Positions 34,006-42,041 of a stretch of 64,000 nucleotides of DNA are shown here, piece after piece (positions within the stretch are counted from its first letter, which is position 1; every line of letters begins with the position of its first letter). A model generated the notes under the pieces. It was not told the origin of the DNA. It did not search any database and saw nothing but the letters and a program-made list of their open reading frames with translations. This DNA comes from Lentisalinibacter salinarum (GTDB taxonomy: Bacteria; Pseudomonadota; Gammaproteobacteria; Steroidobacterales; Woeseiaceae): positions 124,001 through 188,000 of the forward strand of contig NZ_JAPDRH010000003.1 in the NCBI RefSeq assembly GCF_040706555.1. Direction: 5' to 3'. A program made the translations under genes and the position numbers.

Positions 34006-35186
34006 AGACGGCGGCGCTCGATCAGCTGGCGGGCGATGATGATGCGCTGCATCTCGTTGGTGCCTTCGCCGATGCACATCAGCGGCGCATCCCGGTAAAG
34101 CCGCTCCACCTCGAACTCCGGCGAATAGCCGTAGCCGCCGTGTATGCGCATGCATTCGGTGGCATTCTCCAGCGCCGCCTCCGAGCAGAACAGCTTGGCC
34201 ATGCCGGCTTCCATGTCGCAGCGTTCGCCGCGGTCGTACTTGGCCGCCGCCTGCATCATCAGCAGACGGCCCGCCTCGGCGCGCGTGGCCATATCGCCGA
34301 GCTTGAGCTGGATGGCCTGGTGCTCGCAGATCGGCTTGCCGAAGGTCTTGCGTTCCTGCGAGTAGCGCACCGCCCGGTTCAGCGCGGACTGCGCGATACC
34401 GACGCCACGCGCGGCGATGTTGATGCGGCCGAGCTCGAGGCCTCCCACCGCCTGAATGAATCCGCGCCCCTCCTCGCCGCCCACCAGCGCGTCGGCGCCC
34501 ACCCGATAGCCGTCGAAGATCAGCTCCGCACTGTCGATGCTCTTGTAGCCGAGCTTCGCGAGCTTGCGACCGACGGTGAAACCGGGCCCCTTCTCGGCGA
34601 TGAAAAGACTCATGCCGCGGTGGCGGGGCTCGGCGTCCGGGTCGGTCTTCACCAGCAGCGCGACGCAGTCACCATGCAGGCCGTTCGTGATCCAGGTCTT
34701 GGTGCCGTTGACCACGTACGCGTCGCCCTCGCGCGTCGCCGTCGTGCGGATCCCCTGCAGGTCCGTGCCCGCATCCGGCTCGGTGAGCGCAAGCCCGCCA
34801 CGCAGCTCGCCGGCGGCGAACCGGGGCAGCCAGCGTTCGCGCTGCTCGTCCGTACCGAAACGCTCGACACAGGCCGCCATCATCAGGTGGGAGTTGAAGA
34901 TGCCCGTGGGCGCCATCCAGGCCTCGCTGATCAACGCGACCAGGCGGGCATAGGTGCGGGCGCTCAGGCCGAGGCCGCCCCAGCGTTGACCGATCGTGGC
35001 GCCGAACAGTCCCAGGCCTTTCATCTGTTCGACCAGTTCGTGGGGGTATTCGTCCGCCAGGTCGTACTCCCGCGCGATCGGCCGGACCTCCTGCTCGACC
35101 CAGCGCCCGACGGCATCCAGGATCGCCTCTTCCTCCTCGGCGCTGTAGCGGTTGTCGCCTTCGGCGTTGCCGGCGGTGTTGCTCAT
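34002..35186 (-). CDS. Acyl-CoA dehydrogenase
   Basis: This FAD enzyme introduces the alpha,beta double bond into an acyl-CoA and passes electrons to ETF. The 394-residue protein has LALTEPDAGTD (FAD contact), GTKTWITNG, and the catalytic Glu in LMCIGEGTNEMQR. The ATG at 35186 was chosen because the frame upstream carries no family sequence. It sits between maoC and caiB in one operon. Confidence 0.9.
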   Translation of the reverse strand: MSNTAGNAEGDNRYSAEEEEAILDAVGRWVEQEVRPIAREYDLADEYPHELVEQMKGLGLFGATIGQRWGGLGLSARTYARLVALISEAWMAPTGIFNSHLMMAACVERFGTDEQRERWLPRFAAGELRGGLALTEPDAGTDLQGIRTTATREGDAYVVNGTKTWITNGLHGDCVALLVKTDPDAEPRHRGMSLFIAEKGPGFTVGRKLAKLGYKSIDSAELIFDGYRVGADALVGGEEGRGFIQAVGGLELGRINIAARGVGIAQSALNRAVRYSQERKTFGKPICEHQAIQLKLGDMATRAEAGRLLMMQAAAKYDRGERCDMEAGMAKLFCSEAALENATECMRIHGGYGYSPEFEVERLYRDAPLMCIGEGTNEMQRIIIARQLIERRRL

Positions 35187-35218
35187 GGCTGCTCCCGGGT
35201 CACTGACACTATTGGGAT

Positions 35219-35734
35219 TCAGTAGTCGATGCGGTCGTCGACGGCATGGCCGCGCTTCGGTATCAGCATCGTGCGCTCGAACTCGCACACCACCACGCCG
35301 TCCTGGTTGCGGCCGATCGTGCGCACCGTGACGATGCCGGCCTCCGGGCGCGAGCGGGACTCACGCTTCTCCAGCACCTCCGTCTCGGCGTACAGCGTAT
35401 CGCCGGCGAACACCGGATGGGGCAGCCGGATCTCCTTCCAGCCCAGGTTGGCGATGGCCTTCTGGCTCACGTCACTCACGCTCATGCCGACCAGCAGCGA
35501 CAGCGTGAACGGACTGGCGACCAGATTGCGGCCGAACTCGGACGCCGCGCCGTAACGCTCGTCGAAATGCAGGGGATGGGTGTTCATCGTGAGCAGGGTG
35601 AACCAGGTGTTCTCGGTGGCCGTCACCGTGCGGCCGGGACGGTGCTCGTAGACCGCACCGGGCTCGAACTCCTCGAAGTAGCGGCCGAAGCTCTCGCGGT
35701 AACGCTTCGGGCCGACCTCCCTGCTGCTATGCAT
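35219..35734 (-). CDS. MaoC-like enoyl-CoA hydratase
   Basis: A 171-residue hot-dog-fold protein with the hydratase-2 pattern: VTATENTWFTLLTMNTHPLHFDE gives the catalytic Asn/His region, and FAGDTLYAETEVLEK closes the core. It probably hydrates the enoyl-CoA made by the adjacent acyl-CoA dehydrogenase. The ATG at 35734 follows GAGGAG at a good distance. It is the first gene of the operon that ends with the MFS carrier. Confidence 0.87.
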   Translation of the reverse strand: MHSSREVGPKRYRESFGRYFEEFEPGAVYEHRPGRTVTATENTWFTLLTMNTHPLHFDERYGAASEFGRNLVASPFTLSLLVGMSVSDVSQKAIANLGWKEIRLPHPVFAGDTLYAETEVLEKRESRSRPEAGIVTVRTIGRNQDGVVVCEFERTMLIPKRGHAVDDRIDY

Positions 35735-35902
35735 GGTTCTCCTCTGCGCCATTCTTGCGCGGCGCTGCCGATTGGCGCTCGACGTCGGGCTCTCGAGTAT
35801 GGATTGCCGGGTATCCGCCGTCGCCTGTCGCCCGCAGCCGGGACGGCTGCCGGCGAATGCTACTATCTGGACGCCCCGATGTGTACTTGGAAGGAGACGC
35901 CG

Positions 35903-36205
35903 ATGGCCATGGCAGCCTGGCTGCGGGACGGACCGGACGGCGCGGAGATCCGACGCCGACACCTCGCCGCCCACCTCGAATTCGTGGAGGCCCACCTCGA
36001 CACCATCCTGGTCGCCGGCCCGCTGCTGGACCGACCGGACGGCGAGATGACGGGGAGTCTCTACGTGCTCGATGCCCGTGACCGGGAGGAGGCAATGGCT
36101 TTTCTGGAACGCGATCCCTACTACGCCGCCGGACTCTGGGACGACATCGACCTACGCCCGTTCCGCGGCGTCGCCGGCCGCTGGGTCGGCGGCCGCAACT
36201 GGTAG
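35903..36205 (+). CDS. YCII-related domain protein
   Basis: A 100-residue single-domain protein of the YciI alpha/beta-barrel family. RRRHLAAHLEFVEAHLD holds the conserved His, GPLLDRPDGEMTGSLYVLDARD the central strands, and FLERDPYYAAGLWDDIDLRPF the typical C-terminus. I used the ATG at 35903 with AAGGAG before it; an in-frame ATG at 35879 would add eight residues. The family's activity is mostly unproven. Divergent from maoC, so it may serve the same pathway. Confidence 0.8.
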   Translation: MAMAAWLRDGPDGAEIRRRHLAAHLEFVEAHLDTILVAGPLLDRPDGEMTGSLYVLDARDREEAMAFLERDPYYAAGLWDDIDLRPFRGVAGRWVGGRNW

Positions 36206-36251
36206 TCGGCTTCGGTCAGAAGTCCCGGCCGTCGGGGCCGGCTCCGGCGGC

Positions 36252-37835
36252 TCAGGCGAGGCCCAGCACGCCGGGATTGATCAGCCCGTCCGGGTCCACC
36301 TGCCGCTTCACCGCCTGCAGCAACGACCAGGCCCCGGGATCCCTCCCCTCCCGGTACCGGTAGAACTTGCCGATCTGAAAACTCGTCGCGCCCGCCGCGT
36401 GGAACAGGCCGGCCAGCTCGTCTTTCAGCAACGCCGCCAGCGCCGCGGCTTCGGGATTGTCTTCACCCGGCGGCAGACGCGAGAGATGGCTGTCGTCCAT
36501 CACCCGTTCGTGGAAGGCCGTGCGTTCGCCGGGCCAGTACAGGCACGGCTCGATCAGGAGCGCGTGGTTGGAGATGGTGCAGAACAGGTAACCGTGATGC
36601 ACGCCGAGCCGTTCGGCCTCCTCGCCATGGCGCTCGAACAGGGCCTCCAGGCGCGCGTACAGGGCCGCGGCCTCCGACGGCGGCACGATGCCGTGCACGG
36701 GGGCCCAGCGCTCTCCCGCCGGCCCGAGCATGCTGTTCACCTCCGCGAAGGGATGCGCCCGCATCACCTTCGGCACGGCGTTGTCGATCTCCTTGCCCGC
36801 ACCGCCGACCGCGGCGCGCACGGCCGCGGCGCCGGCCGCCGCATCGGCCGCATCCCGGCCGTCGACGCTCACGTGCAGCGAATAGGGCACGTCGTCCAGG
36901 AAGCCGCGGCCGGATCGGGCGAGCTGCAGGCCGTCGCGCAGTCCGCGGGCGAGGGATCCGGCGCCGCCCACGACCTTGCCCAGCGTCCGGACGTCCTCGG
37001 CCAGGCTGGAGCGCTTCATCCTCAGAGACTGCAGGTACGGGTCGAAGGCGAAGACCTCGGAGGCGGCCTCGCTGCGTGCCACCGCGGACATCGTCCGGAA
37101 CAGGGCTTCGGCGTCCGGCAGCGACCAGGACAGGTATTCGGTCGCCGCCGGACGGCGGATCAGACGCAGGCTGGCTTCCGTCTTGAAGCCCAGCGCTCCG
37201 CAGTCGCCGGTGAACAGGCCGGTGAGATCGGGACCGTGGTAGCGGAAAAACGGCCGTGCACGGCCCGTGGCGGCACTGCCGGTCACGATGCGGCTGCCGT
37301 CCGCGGCGATCACCTCCAGGCCCAGCACGCTGTCCTGTGCGGTGCCATAGCGCCCCGAGCCGAGGAAAATACTGCCCTGGGAGAGCGCACCGCCCACCGT
37401 CGCCCGGATGCCCGACAACGGCCCCCAGTAAGGCGTACGCATGCCCTCCTCGGCCAGCCGTTCGTTCAGGGCCGCCCAGGTGCAGCCGGCCTGCACGCGC
37501 ACGTAGTTGTCCTCCGCGTTCACCTCCAGCACTCGGTCCAGCCGTCGGCTGTCGACGATCACCGTGTCGGCACAGATGGGCAGGTAGGCGTCGGTATAGG
37601 ACATGCCGCCCCCGCGCGCGATCACCGCATAGCCCGATCGGGTGGTCGCCGCCACCACCGCTGCGAGTTGATCGGCGTCTGCCGGTGCGGCAACGGCGGC
37701 CGCGGTCGCCCCGTTTCGATACACGTCGTGGGAAAAGAAAGCGCGCTCGTCCTGATCGGTCGAGACGAAACCGGCGCCACAGATGGACTCGAGCTGCCTG
37801 ATCAGGTCCTGTTCTTCTGAATAGCTGGCGACCAT
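36252..37835 (-). CDS. FAD-binding oxidoreductase, GlcD/D-lactate dehydrogenase-like
   Basis: A 527-residue flavoprotein of the VAO/PCMH group. The FAD domain shows VIARGGGMSYTDAYLP, SGIRATVGGALSQGS, and GDCGALGFKTEASLRLI. The C-terminus QVDPDGLINPGVLGL is typical of FAD-linked oxidases acting on 2-hydroxyacids or alkyl groups. I chose the ATG at 37835, because a longer GTG start at 37889 would lie on the predicted -10 and operator. It converges on the YCII gene. Confidence 0.85.
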   Translation of the reverse strand: MVASYSEEQDLIRQLESICGAGFVSTDQDERAFFSHDVYRNGATAAAVAAPADADQLAAVVAATTRSGYAVIARGGGMSYTDAYLPICADTVIVDSRRLDRVLEVNAEDNYVRVQAGCTWAALNERLAEEGMRTPYWGPLSGIRATVGGALSQGSIFLGSGRYGTAQDSVLGLEVIAADGSRIVTGSAATGRARPFFRYHGPDLTGLFTGDCGALGFKTEASLRLIRRPAATEYLSWSLPDAEALFRTMSAVARSEAASEVFAFDPYLQSLRMKRSSLAEDVRTLGKVVGGAGSLARGLRDGLQLARSGRGFLDDVPYSLHVSVDGRDAADAAAGAAAVRAAVGGAGKEIDNAVPKVMRAHPFAEVNSMLGPAGERWAPVHGIVPPSEAAALYARLEALFERHGEEAERLGVHHGYLFCTISNHALLIEPCLYWPGERTAFHERVMDDSHLSRLPPGEDNPEAAALAALLKDELAGLFHAAGATSFQIGKFYRYREGRDPGAWSLLQAVKRQVDPDGLINPGVLGLA

Positions 37836-37869
37836 GTGGCTGTTTTTTTGCGGGAATTCGCGCGAGTCC

Positions 37870-37889
37870 GTGTCAGGATGGCCTGACAC
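37870..37889. promoter_or_regulatory. 20-bp palindromic operator candidate
   Basis: Two perfect 8-bp arms, GTGTCAGG and CCTGACAC, flank ATGG. It overlaps the end of the predicted -10 and covers the expected transcription start of the FAD oxidoreductase gene, the usual place for a repressor site. Confidence 0.6.
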
Positions 37890-37915
37890 TTTAGGTCCTC
37901 GGACGGGAAAGTCAA
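37888..37915 (-). promoter_or_regulatory. Predicted sigma-70-type promoter of the FAD oxidoreductase gene
   Basis: Minus strand: TTGACT at 37915-37910, a 16-base spacer, and TAAAGT at 37893-37888. It lies between the upstream terminator and the ATG at 37835. Confidence 0.5.
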
Positions 37916-37955
37916 ACCCCGGCCGCGCACCTTCGACAGGCCGCAGACCCGGCCC

Positions 37956-37992
37956 AATAAAAACCCGGGTGACCCTGACGGGCCACCCGGGT
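37956..37992 (-). terminator. Rho-independent terminator after the DUF6491-like gene
   Basis: A perfect 9-bp stem (ACCCGGGTG with CACCCGGGT, 37963-37971 and 37984-37992) with a 12-base loop, followed on the minus strand by TTTTATT. It lies 48 bases past the stop of the gene ending at 38040. Confidence 0.8.
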
Positions 37993-38039
37993 GGGTCCGC
38001 ACGGAGATGATGCGCGGATCGCGAGACAGGTCGGACCCG

Positions 38040-38525
38040 CTATTGCGGGCTGGGTATCGGCCTGTCCAGCTCTTCGACCCCGGCATCCGGCACGTCGGCC
38101 GGCTCCGGAGCCTTTTGTTCGTCGGCCTCCCTGCGGCCGAAGTGGACCATCAACGTGTCGACGTCGCGGTCACTGATCTCGCGGATCGAGGTGATCCGCA
38201 GCTCACGTTGCACCGGATCGTCGACGAGGATCGCATCGTCGCCCCAGGGGCAGAGACGCGAATCCCGCGTCCTGAAAGCGATGCGCCAGTCGGTCCTGAG
38301 GCTCGTGGCGGCACCTGTCACCGTGACCAGGTAGGCTCGCTTGCGGGAGGGTCCCCGCAGGATCAGGTGCGACCGATCGAGCGGAGTGTAGTCTCTGACG
38401 GATCGCGCGAAGATGCAATCGTTAGCGGGCTCGAGAAGCGCCTGCGGCGAGGTCTCCACCCGATCATCGGCGCTTGCCAGGAGCGATAAAACGCATAAGA
38501 AAGACGCTATAACTAATTGATACAT
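38040..38525 (-). CDS. Secreted DUF6491-like protein
   Basis: A 161-residue protein with a signal peptide of about 20 residues (MYQLVIASFLCVLSLLASA). The mature part, NDCIFARSVRDYTPLDRSHLIL then AFRTRDSRLCPWGD, has the paired Cys and spacing of the DUF6491 family, small periplasmic or surface proteins of unknown role. The C-terminus is acidic and Pro-rich. The coding start is in an AT-rich patch. It is a single-gene unit closed by a strong terminator. Confidence 0.65.
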   Translation of the reverse strand: MYQLVIASFLCVLSLLASADDRVETSPQALLEPANDCIFARSVRDYTPLDRSHLILRGPSRKRAYLVTVTGAATSLRTDWRIAFRTRDSRLCPWGDDAILVDDPVQRELRITSIREISDRDVDTLMVHFGRREADEQKAPEPADVPDAGVEELDRPIPSPQ

Positions 38526-38634
38526 ATTACTTTCTAGACGACTATGATGCCGGACAAGATCCTGCATCGACGGGCTGTTGCAGAAATAAGACAGCCGTTG
38601 GCGCCGCCGGTTCCCGGCGCCGGGTGCGCGCCGA

Positions 38635-39483
38635 TCAGTCCCGGCCGGCAGCCACCGGACGATCCGGATCGCGGATCCACTCGCTCCAGCTGCCCGGATA
38701 CAGTCGGGGTTCGCGCAGCCCGGCGACGGCGGCAGCGAGGATGGTGTGGCAGGCGGTGACACCGGAGCCGCACAGCGAGACGGCGTTGCCGTCGTCGCCT
38801 ACGCCGAGGCTCCCGAGCCGGGCTGCCAGCTCGCGGGCGGGCAGGAAGCGGCCGTCTTCGGCCAGGTTGGCGGAGAACGGGTGATTGAGCGATCCGGGGA
38901 TATGCCCGGCCACGGGGTCGATCGGCTCGTGGCGGCCCAGGAAGCGCTCTCGCGAACGCGCATCGACCACCGGGACTCCGGCCGCGAGTGCCTCGATCAC
39001 CGCCTCCGTCCCGGCTACCCGCTCCGGATCCGGCCGCACCGGATATGCCGGCGCGCGGGGCGGCACCGGCTCGGCGGTGGTCAGCGGCAGTCCGGCAGCG
39101 CACCAGGCATCGATCCCGCCGTCCAGGACCCGCCGCGGCCCGTGGCCCACCCAGCCCAGCATCCACCACAGCCGTGACGCCAGCGCCCCGGAGGCGTCGT
39201 CATAGGCGACGACCAGCGAGTCGGGACGGATGCCCCAGGCGCCGAGCAGCGCGGCGAAGTGGTTGGGATCCGGCAGCGGATGGCGGCCGCTCAGCGGCGT
39301 CACCGGGCCCGCGAGGTCGTCGTCGAGATGCGCGTAGACCGCCCCGGGCAGGTGCCCCTCCCCGTACGCCCTGCGCCCGGCTTCCGGGTCCGACAGCACG
39401 AAACGGCAGTCGACGACGCGCAGGCGCTCGTCGACCGTGAGGGCCGAGAGTTCGGCGGGCTCTATGAGCGGGGTTTCGGACAT
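38635..39483 (-). CDS. sseA: 3-mercaptopyruvate sulfurtransferase-like tandem rhodanese
   Basis: A 282-residue, two-rhodanese-domain sulfurtransferase. The inactive N-terminal domain includes VVDCRFVLSDPEAG and GHLPGAVYAHLDDDLAG. The C-terminal domain carries the catalytic Cys238 in LCGSGVTACHT. The loop CGSGVT matches mercaptopyruvate rather than thiosulfate sulfurtransferases (CRKGVT). It is divergent from etfB across 131 bases containing a symmetric promoter. Confidence 0.88.
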   Translation of the reverse strand: MSETPLIEPAELSALTVDERLRVVDCRFVLSDPEAGRRAYGEGHLPGAVYAHLDDDLAGPVTPLSGRHPLPDPNHFAALLGAWGIRPDSLVVAYDDASGALASRLWWMLGWVGHGPRRVLDGGIDAWCAAGLPLTTAEPVPPRAPAYPVRPDPERVAGTEAVIEALAAGVPVVDARSRERFLGRHEPIDPVAGHIPGSLNHPFSANLAEDGRFLPARELAARLGSLGVGDDGNAVSLCGSGVTACHTILAAAVAGLREPRLYPGSWSEWIRDPDRPVAAGRD

Positions 39484-39524
39484 CGGGTGGTCGACGGTTG
39501 CCGTTTTCGCTGCATTGCAGCACC

Positions 39525-39553
39525 TTGTCACTCCGGCGTCGGTCAGTGACAAT
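39525..39553. promoter_or_regulatory. Divergent etfB/sseA promoter within a perfect inverted repeat
   Basis: TTGTCACT at 39525-39532 and AGTGACAA at 39545-39552 form a perfect 8-bp inverted repeat. On the plus strand TTGTCA and GACAAT (39548-39553), 17 bases apart, make a -35/-10 pair for etfB. The same arms read on the minus strand give TTGTCA, 17 bases, then GACAAG toward sseA. Confidence 0.5.
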
Positions 39554-39614
39554 AACGTGTTTGCATGTGTCATCCAACAAGGGTGCGGGCACGCACCCCC
39601 GAGGAGAAGTATTC

Positions 39615-40364
39615 GTGGACAAGATTCTGGTAGGACTGAAGCGGGTCGTGGACTACAACGTCCGCGTCCGGGTCAAATCGGACGGCAGTGGCGTCGAGAC
39701 CGAAGGGGTGAAGATGAGTATCAACCCCTTCGACGAGATCGCGCTCGAGGAGGCGCTGCGCATCAAGGAGCGCGGCGATGCGAGCGAGGTCGTGGTGGTC
39801 TCCATCGGGCCCGGCGAGGCCCAGCAGCAGCTGCGCACCGGCCTGGCCATGGGCGCCGACCGTGCCATCCTGGTCGAGACCGGTGAGGCCGTGGACCCGC
39901 TCAGCGCCGCCAGGGTCTTCAAGGCCCTCATCGACAAGGAGGAGCCGGGACTCGTCATCCTAGGCAAGCAGGCCATCGACAACGACGCCAACCAGACCGG
40001 CCAGATGCTGGCCGCACTCTGGGACCGGCCCCAGGCGACGTTCTGCTCCGGCCTGGAACTCGCGGACGGCAAGGCGAAGATCACCCGCGAGGTGGATGTC
40101 GGGCTGGAAGTCATCGAGGTGGACCTGCCGGCCGTCGTCACCGCGGATCTGCGCCTGAACGAACCGCGCTACGTGAAGCTGCCGGACATCATGAAGGCCA
40201 AGAAGAAGCCGCTCGAGACCATGAGTACCGACGACCTGGGGGTGAGCGTGGGAGCCGACTTCGAGATCACGGCCTATGAGCCGCCGCCGCAGCGACAGAA
40301 GGGCATCATGGTGGAAGACGTCGCGGGACTCGTAAATGCACTGAAGGAAAAGGGGCTGGTCTGA
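39615..40364 (+). CDS. etfB: Electron transfer flavoprotein beta subunit
   Basis: The small ETF subunit accepts electrons from acyl-CoA dehydrogenases. The 249-residue protein starts at GTG 39615 (VDKILVGLKRVVDYNV) with GAGGAG eight bases upstream. It has SINPFDEIALEEALRIKE, GKQAIDNDANQTGQMLAALW, and the lysine-rich LPDIMKAKKKPLE recognition loop. The stop overlaps the etfA ATG by one base. Confidence 0.96.
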   Translation: MDKILVGLKRVVDYNVRVRVKSDGSGVETEGVKMSINPFDEIALEEALRIKERGDASEVVVVSIGPGEAQQQLRTGLAMGADRAILVETGEAVDPLSAARVFKALIDKEEPGLVILGKQAIDNDANQTGQMLAALWDRPQATFCSGLELADGKAKITREVDVGLEVIEVDLPAVVTADLRLNEPRYVKLPDIMKAKKKPLETMSTDDLGVSVGADFEITAYEPPPQRQKGIMVEDVAGLVNALKEKGLV

Positions 40365-41308
40365 TGGCTAAAGTACTGATCATTGCGGAACACGACGGGC
40401 AATCCCTGAACCCGAGCACGCCGAAGTGCGTCAAATGCGCCTCCGGCATCGAGGGCGCCGAGATCCACGTCGCCGTATTCGCGAAGGACGCCTCCGCCGT
40501 GGCGGAGCAGGCCTCGGCCATCGACGGCGTGACGAAGGTGCTCACGGTCGAGAACGACGCCAACGAGCATGCCCTCGGCGCGGTAATGGCGCCCCAGGTC
40601 GCCGAACTCGCCGACGGTTACACCCACCTGTTCGGCCCTTCCACCAGCTTCGGCAAGGACCTCATGCCCCGGGTGGCGGCGCTGCTCGGCGTGAACCAGA
40701 TCTCCGACGTCATGGAGGTGCTCGGCCCGTACGAGTTCAAGCGGCCCATCTATGCCGGCAACGCCATCATCACGGTGAAGGCGCAGGAGGACAAGACGCT
40801 GGTCGCCACGGTGCGTGCAGCCTCCTACCAGGCCGCGGGGGACGGCGGCAGTGCCGACGTCGAGGCGGCCTCGGTCAGCGCGGAGCTGCCCACGCATACC
40901 CGCTGGCTCGAGCTTCAGGCGGGCTCGTCGGACCGGCCGGATCTGGCCACCGCCCCGCGAGTCGTCTCCGGCGGCCGGGCGCTCGGCAGCGAGGAGAACT
41001 TCGAGATCATCTTCAAACTGGCCGACAAGCTCGGCGCGGCCGTGGGCGCCTCACGGGCCGCCGTGGACGCGGGTTACGTGCCCAACGAGCTGCAGGTGGG
41101 ACAGACCGGCAAGATCATCGCGCCGGAGCTCTACATCGCCATCGGCATCTCGGGCGCCATCCAGCATCTCACCGGCATCAAGGACGCCGGCACCATCGTC
41201 GCGATCAACAAGGACGAGGACGCGCCCATCTTCGAGGTGGCGGATATCGGCCTGGTGGCCGACCTGTTCAAGGCCATCCCGGAGCTCGAGGAGCAGCTGG
41301 GCAGCTGA
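40364..41308 (+). CDS. etfA: Electron transfer flavoprotein alpha subunit
   Basis: A 314-residue FAD-binding subunit that passes electrons on to ETF-ubiquinone oxidoreductase. The C-terminal FAD domain is clear: PNELQVGQTGKIIAPELYIA, GISGAIQHLTGIKDAGTIVAINKD and DAPIFEVADIGLVADL. It serves the acyl-CoA dehydrogenases at 34002 and 57453, among others. The ETF-QO gene is not in the window. Confidence 0.96.
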   Translation: MAKVLIIAEHDGQSLNPSTPKCVKCASGIEGAEIHVAVFAKDASAVAEQASAIDGVTKVLTVENDANEHALGAVMAPQVAELADGYTHLFGPSTSFGKDLMPRVAALLGVNQISDVMEVLGPYEFKRPIYAGNAIITVKAQEDKTLVATVRAASYQAAGDGGSADVEAASVSAELPTHTRWLELQAGSSDRPDLATAPRVVSGGRALGSEENFEIIFKLADKLGAAVGASRAAVDAGYVPNELQVGQTGKIIAPELYIAIGISGAIQHLTGIKDAGTIVAINKDEDAPIFEVADIGLVADLFKAIPELEEQLGS

Positions 41309-41315
41309 TCGGCCG

Positions 41316-41349
41316 CGGGTGCGGCGGACATCGCCGTCCGCCGTACCCG
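41316..41349. terminator. Long hairpin between convergent etfA and membrane-protein gene
   Basis: A 14-bp stem with one G-T pair and a six-base loop starts eight bases after the etfA stop. There is no T-run on either side, so it may act as a two-way stop with Rho or as an mRNA end stabiliser. Confidence 0.5.
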
Positions 41350-41375
41350 GGCATCACCGCGTCCTCCGGCCGCTG

Positions 41376-42041
41376 CTAGACCGGCCGCTGGAAGATTCCG
41401 AGCGCCGCCTCGAGCACCAGTGCGGCCCAGATCGCGACGACGAAGGGACGCGCCCGGGTCAGGCTGCGCTGTATGGCCCCTTCGGTGGCCGGCCGGGACC
41501 CCTCCTCCATCAGGCTGGCGAACGCGGGGCCGAAGGGCTTCAGCGCGATGCGGATCGCCAGCCCGCAGCCCACCGTGACGGCGAAAAGGAGGAGTTTCAG
41601 CGCGATCCAGTCGGCGCGAATCCAGCCGGGGTCCACGATGTGCCACACGGCGGCCCCCACCGTGGCACCGATGACAACGAGGCGCAGACCGAAATCCGTG
41701 CGCTGAAGGGCACGGGCCGCCGGCGGCGCCTGCACGAAGTGTACGGCCAGCACCAGCGCCAGCCAGACGAACGACACCACCCACATCAGGGCCAGCGCCG
41801 CATCGGACAGCGGCAACTGTTGGCGGATCGCGGCCAGATGCAGGCCGGCGGGCAGGATCAGCACCATGCAGATGCGCGGCGACATGTCGACCGCCAACAT
41901 GATGGCGGCCGCGGTCTTGCGCGCCTCGCGTCCGAGGTCGGGATTCGAGACGAAGCGACTGGCGTAGAACACGCCGAGGTCGCCGCCGAGCCAGTAGGCG
42001 AACAGGATCACATGCACGAGCACGAGCAGATCGTAGAGCAT
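41376..42041 (-). CDS. Polytopic membrane protein, paralogue of the gene at 48618
   Basis: A 221-residue protein with about five or six membrane helices. It begins LLVLVHVILFAYWLGGDLGVFYASRFV and later has VDMSPRICMVL. The same two signatures recur in the protein at 48618. His in helix 1 followed by WLGG loosely recalls CopD/DUF2269-type membrane proteins that may bind haem or copper, but no function is established. It follows the MDR reductase in an ATGA overlap. Confidence 0.75.
   Translation of the reverse strand: MLYDLLVLVHVILFAYWLGGDLGVFYASRFVSNPDLGREARKTAAAIMLAVDMSPRICMVLILPAGLHLAAIRQQLPLSDAALALMWVVSFVWLALVLAVHFVQAPPAARALQRTDFGLRLVVIGATVGAAVWHIVDPGWIRADWIALKLLLFAVTVGCGLAIRIALKPFGPAFASLMEEGSRPATEGAIQRSLTRARPFVVAIWAALVLEAALGIFQRPV

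Noticed and set aside
37835..37889. GTG at 37889 as start of the FAD oxidoreductase
   Set aside because: It has a GAGG upstream, but the codon lies on the predicted -10 and the palindrome, and the added 18 residues are not part of the family fold.
38600..38621. Hairpin GGCGCCG/CGGCGCC after the sulfurtransferase gene as a terminator
   Set aside because: The 7-bp stem is real but no T-run follows closely on the minus strand, so I could not support a terminator call.
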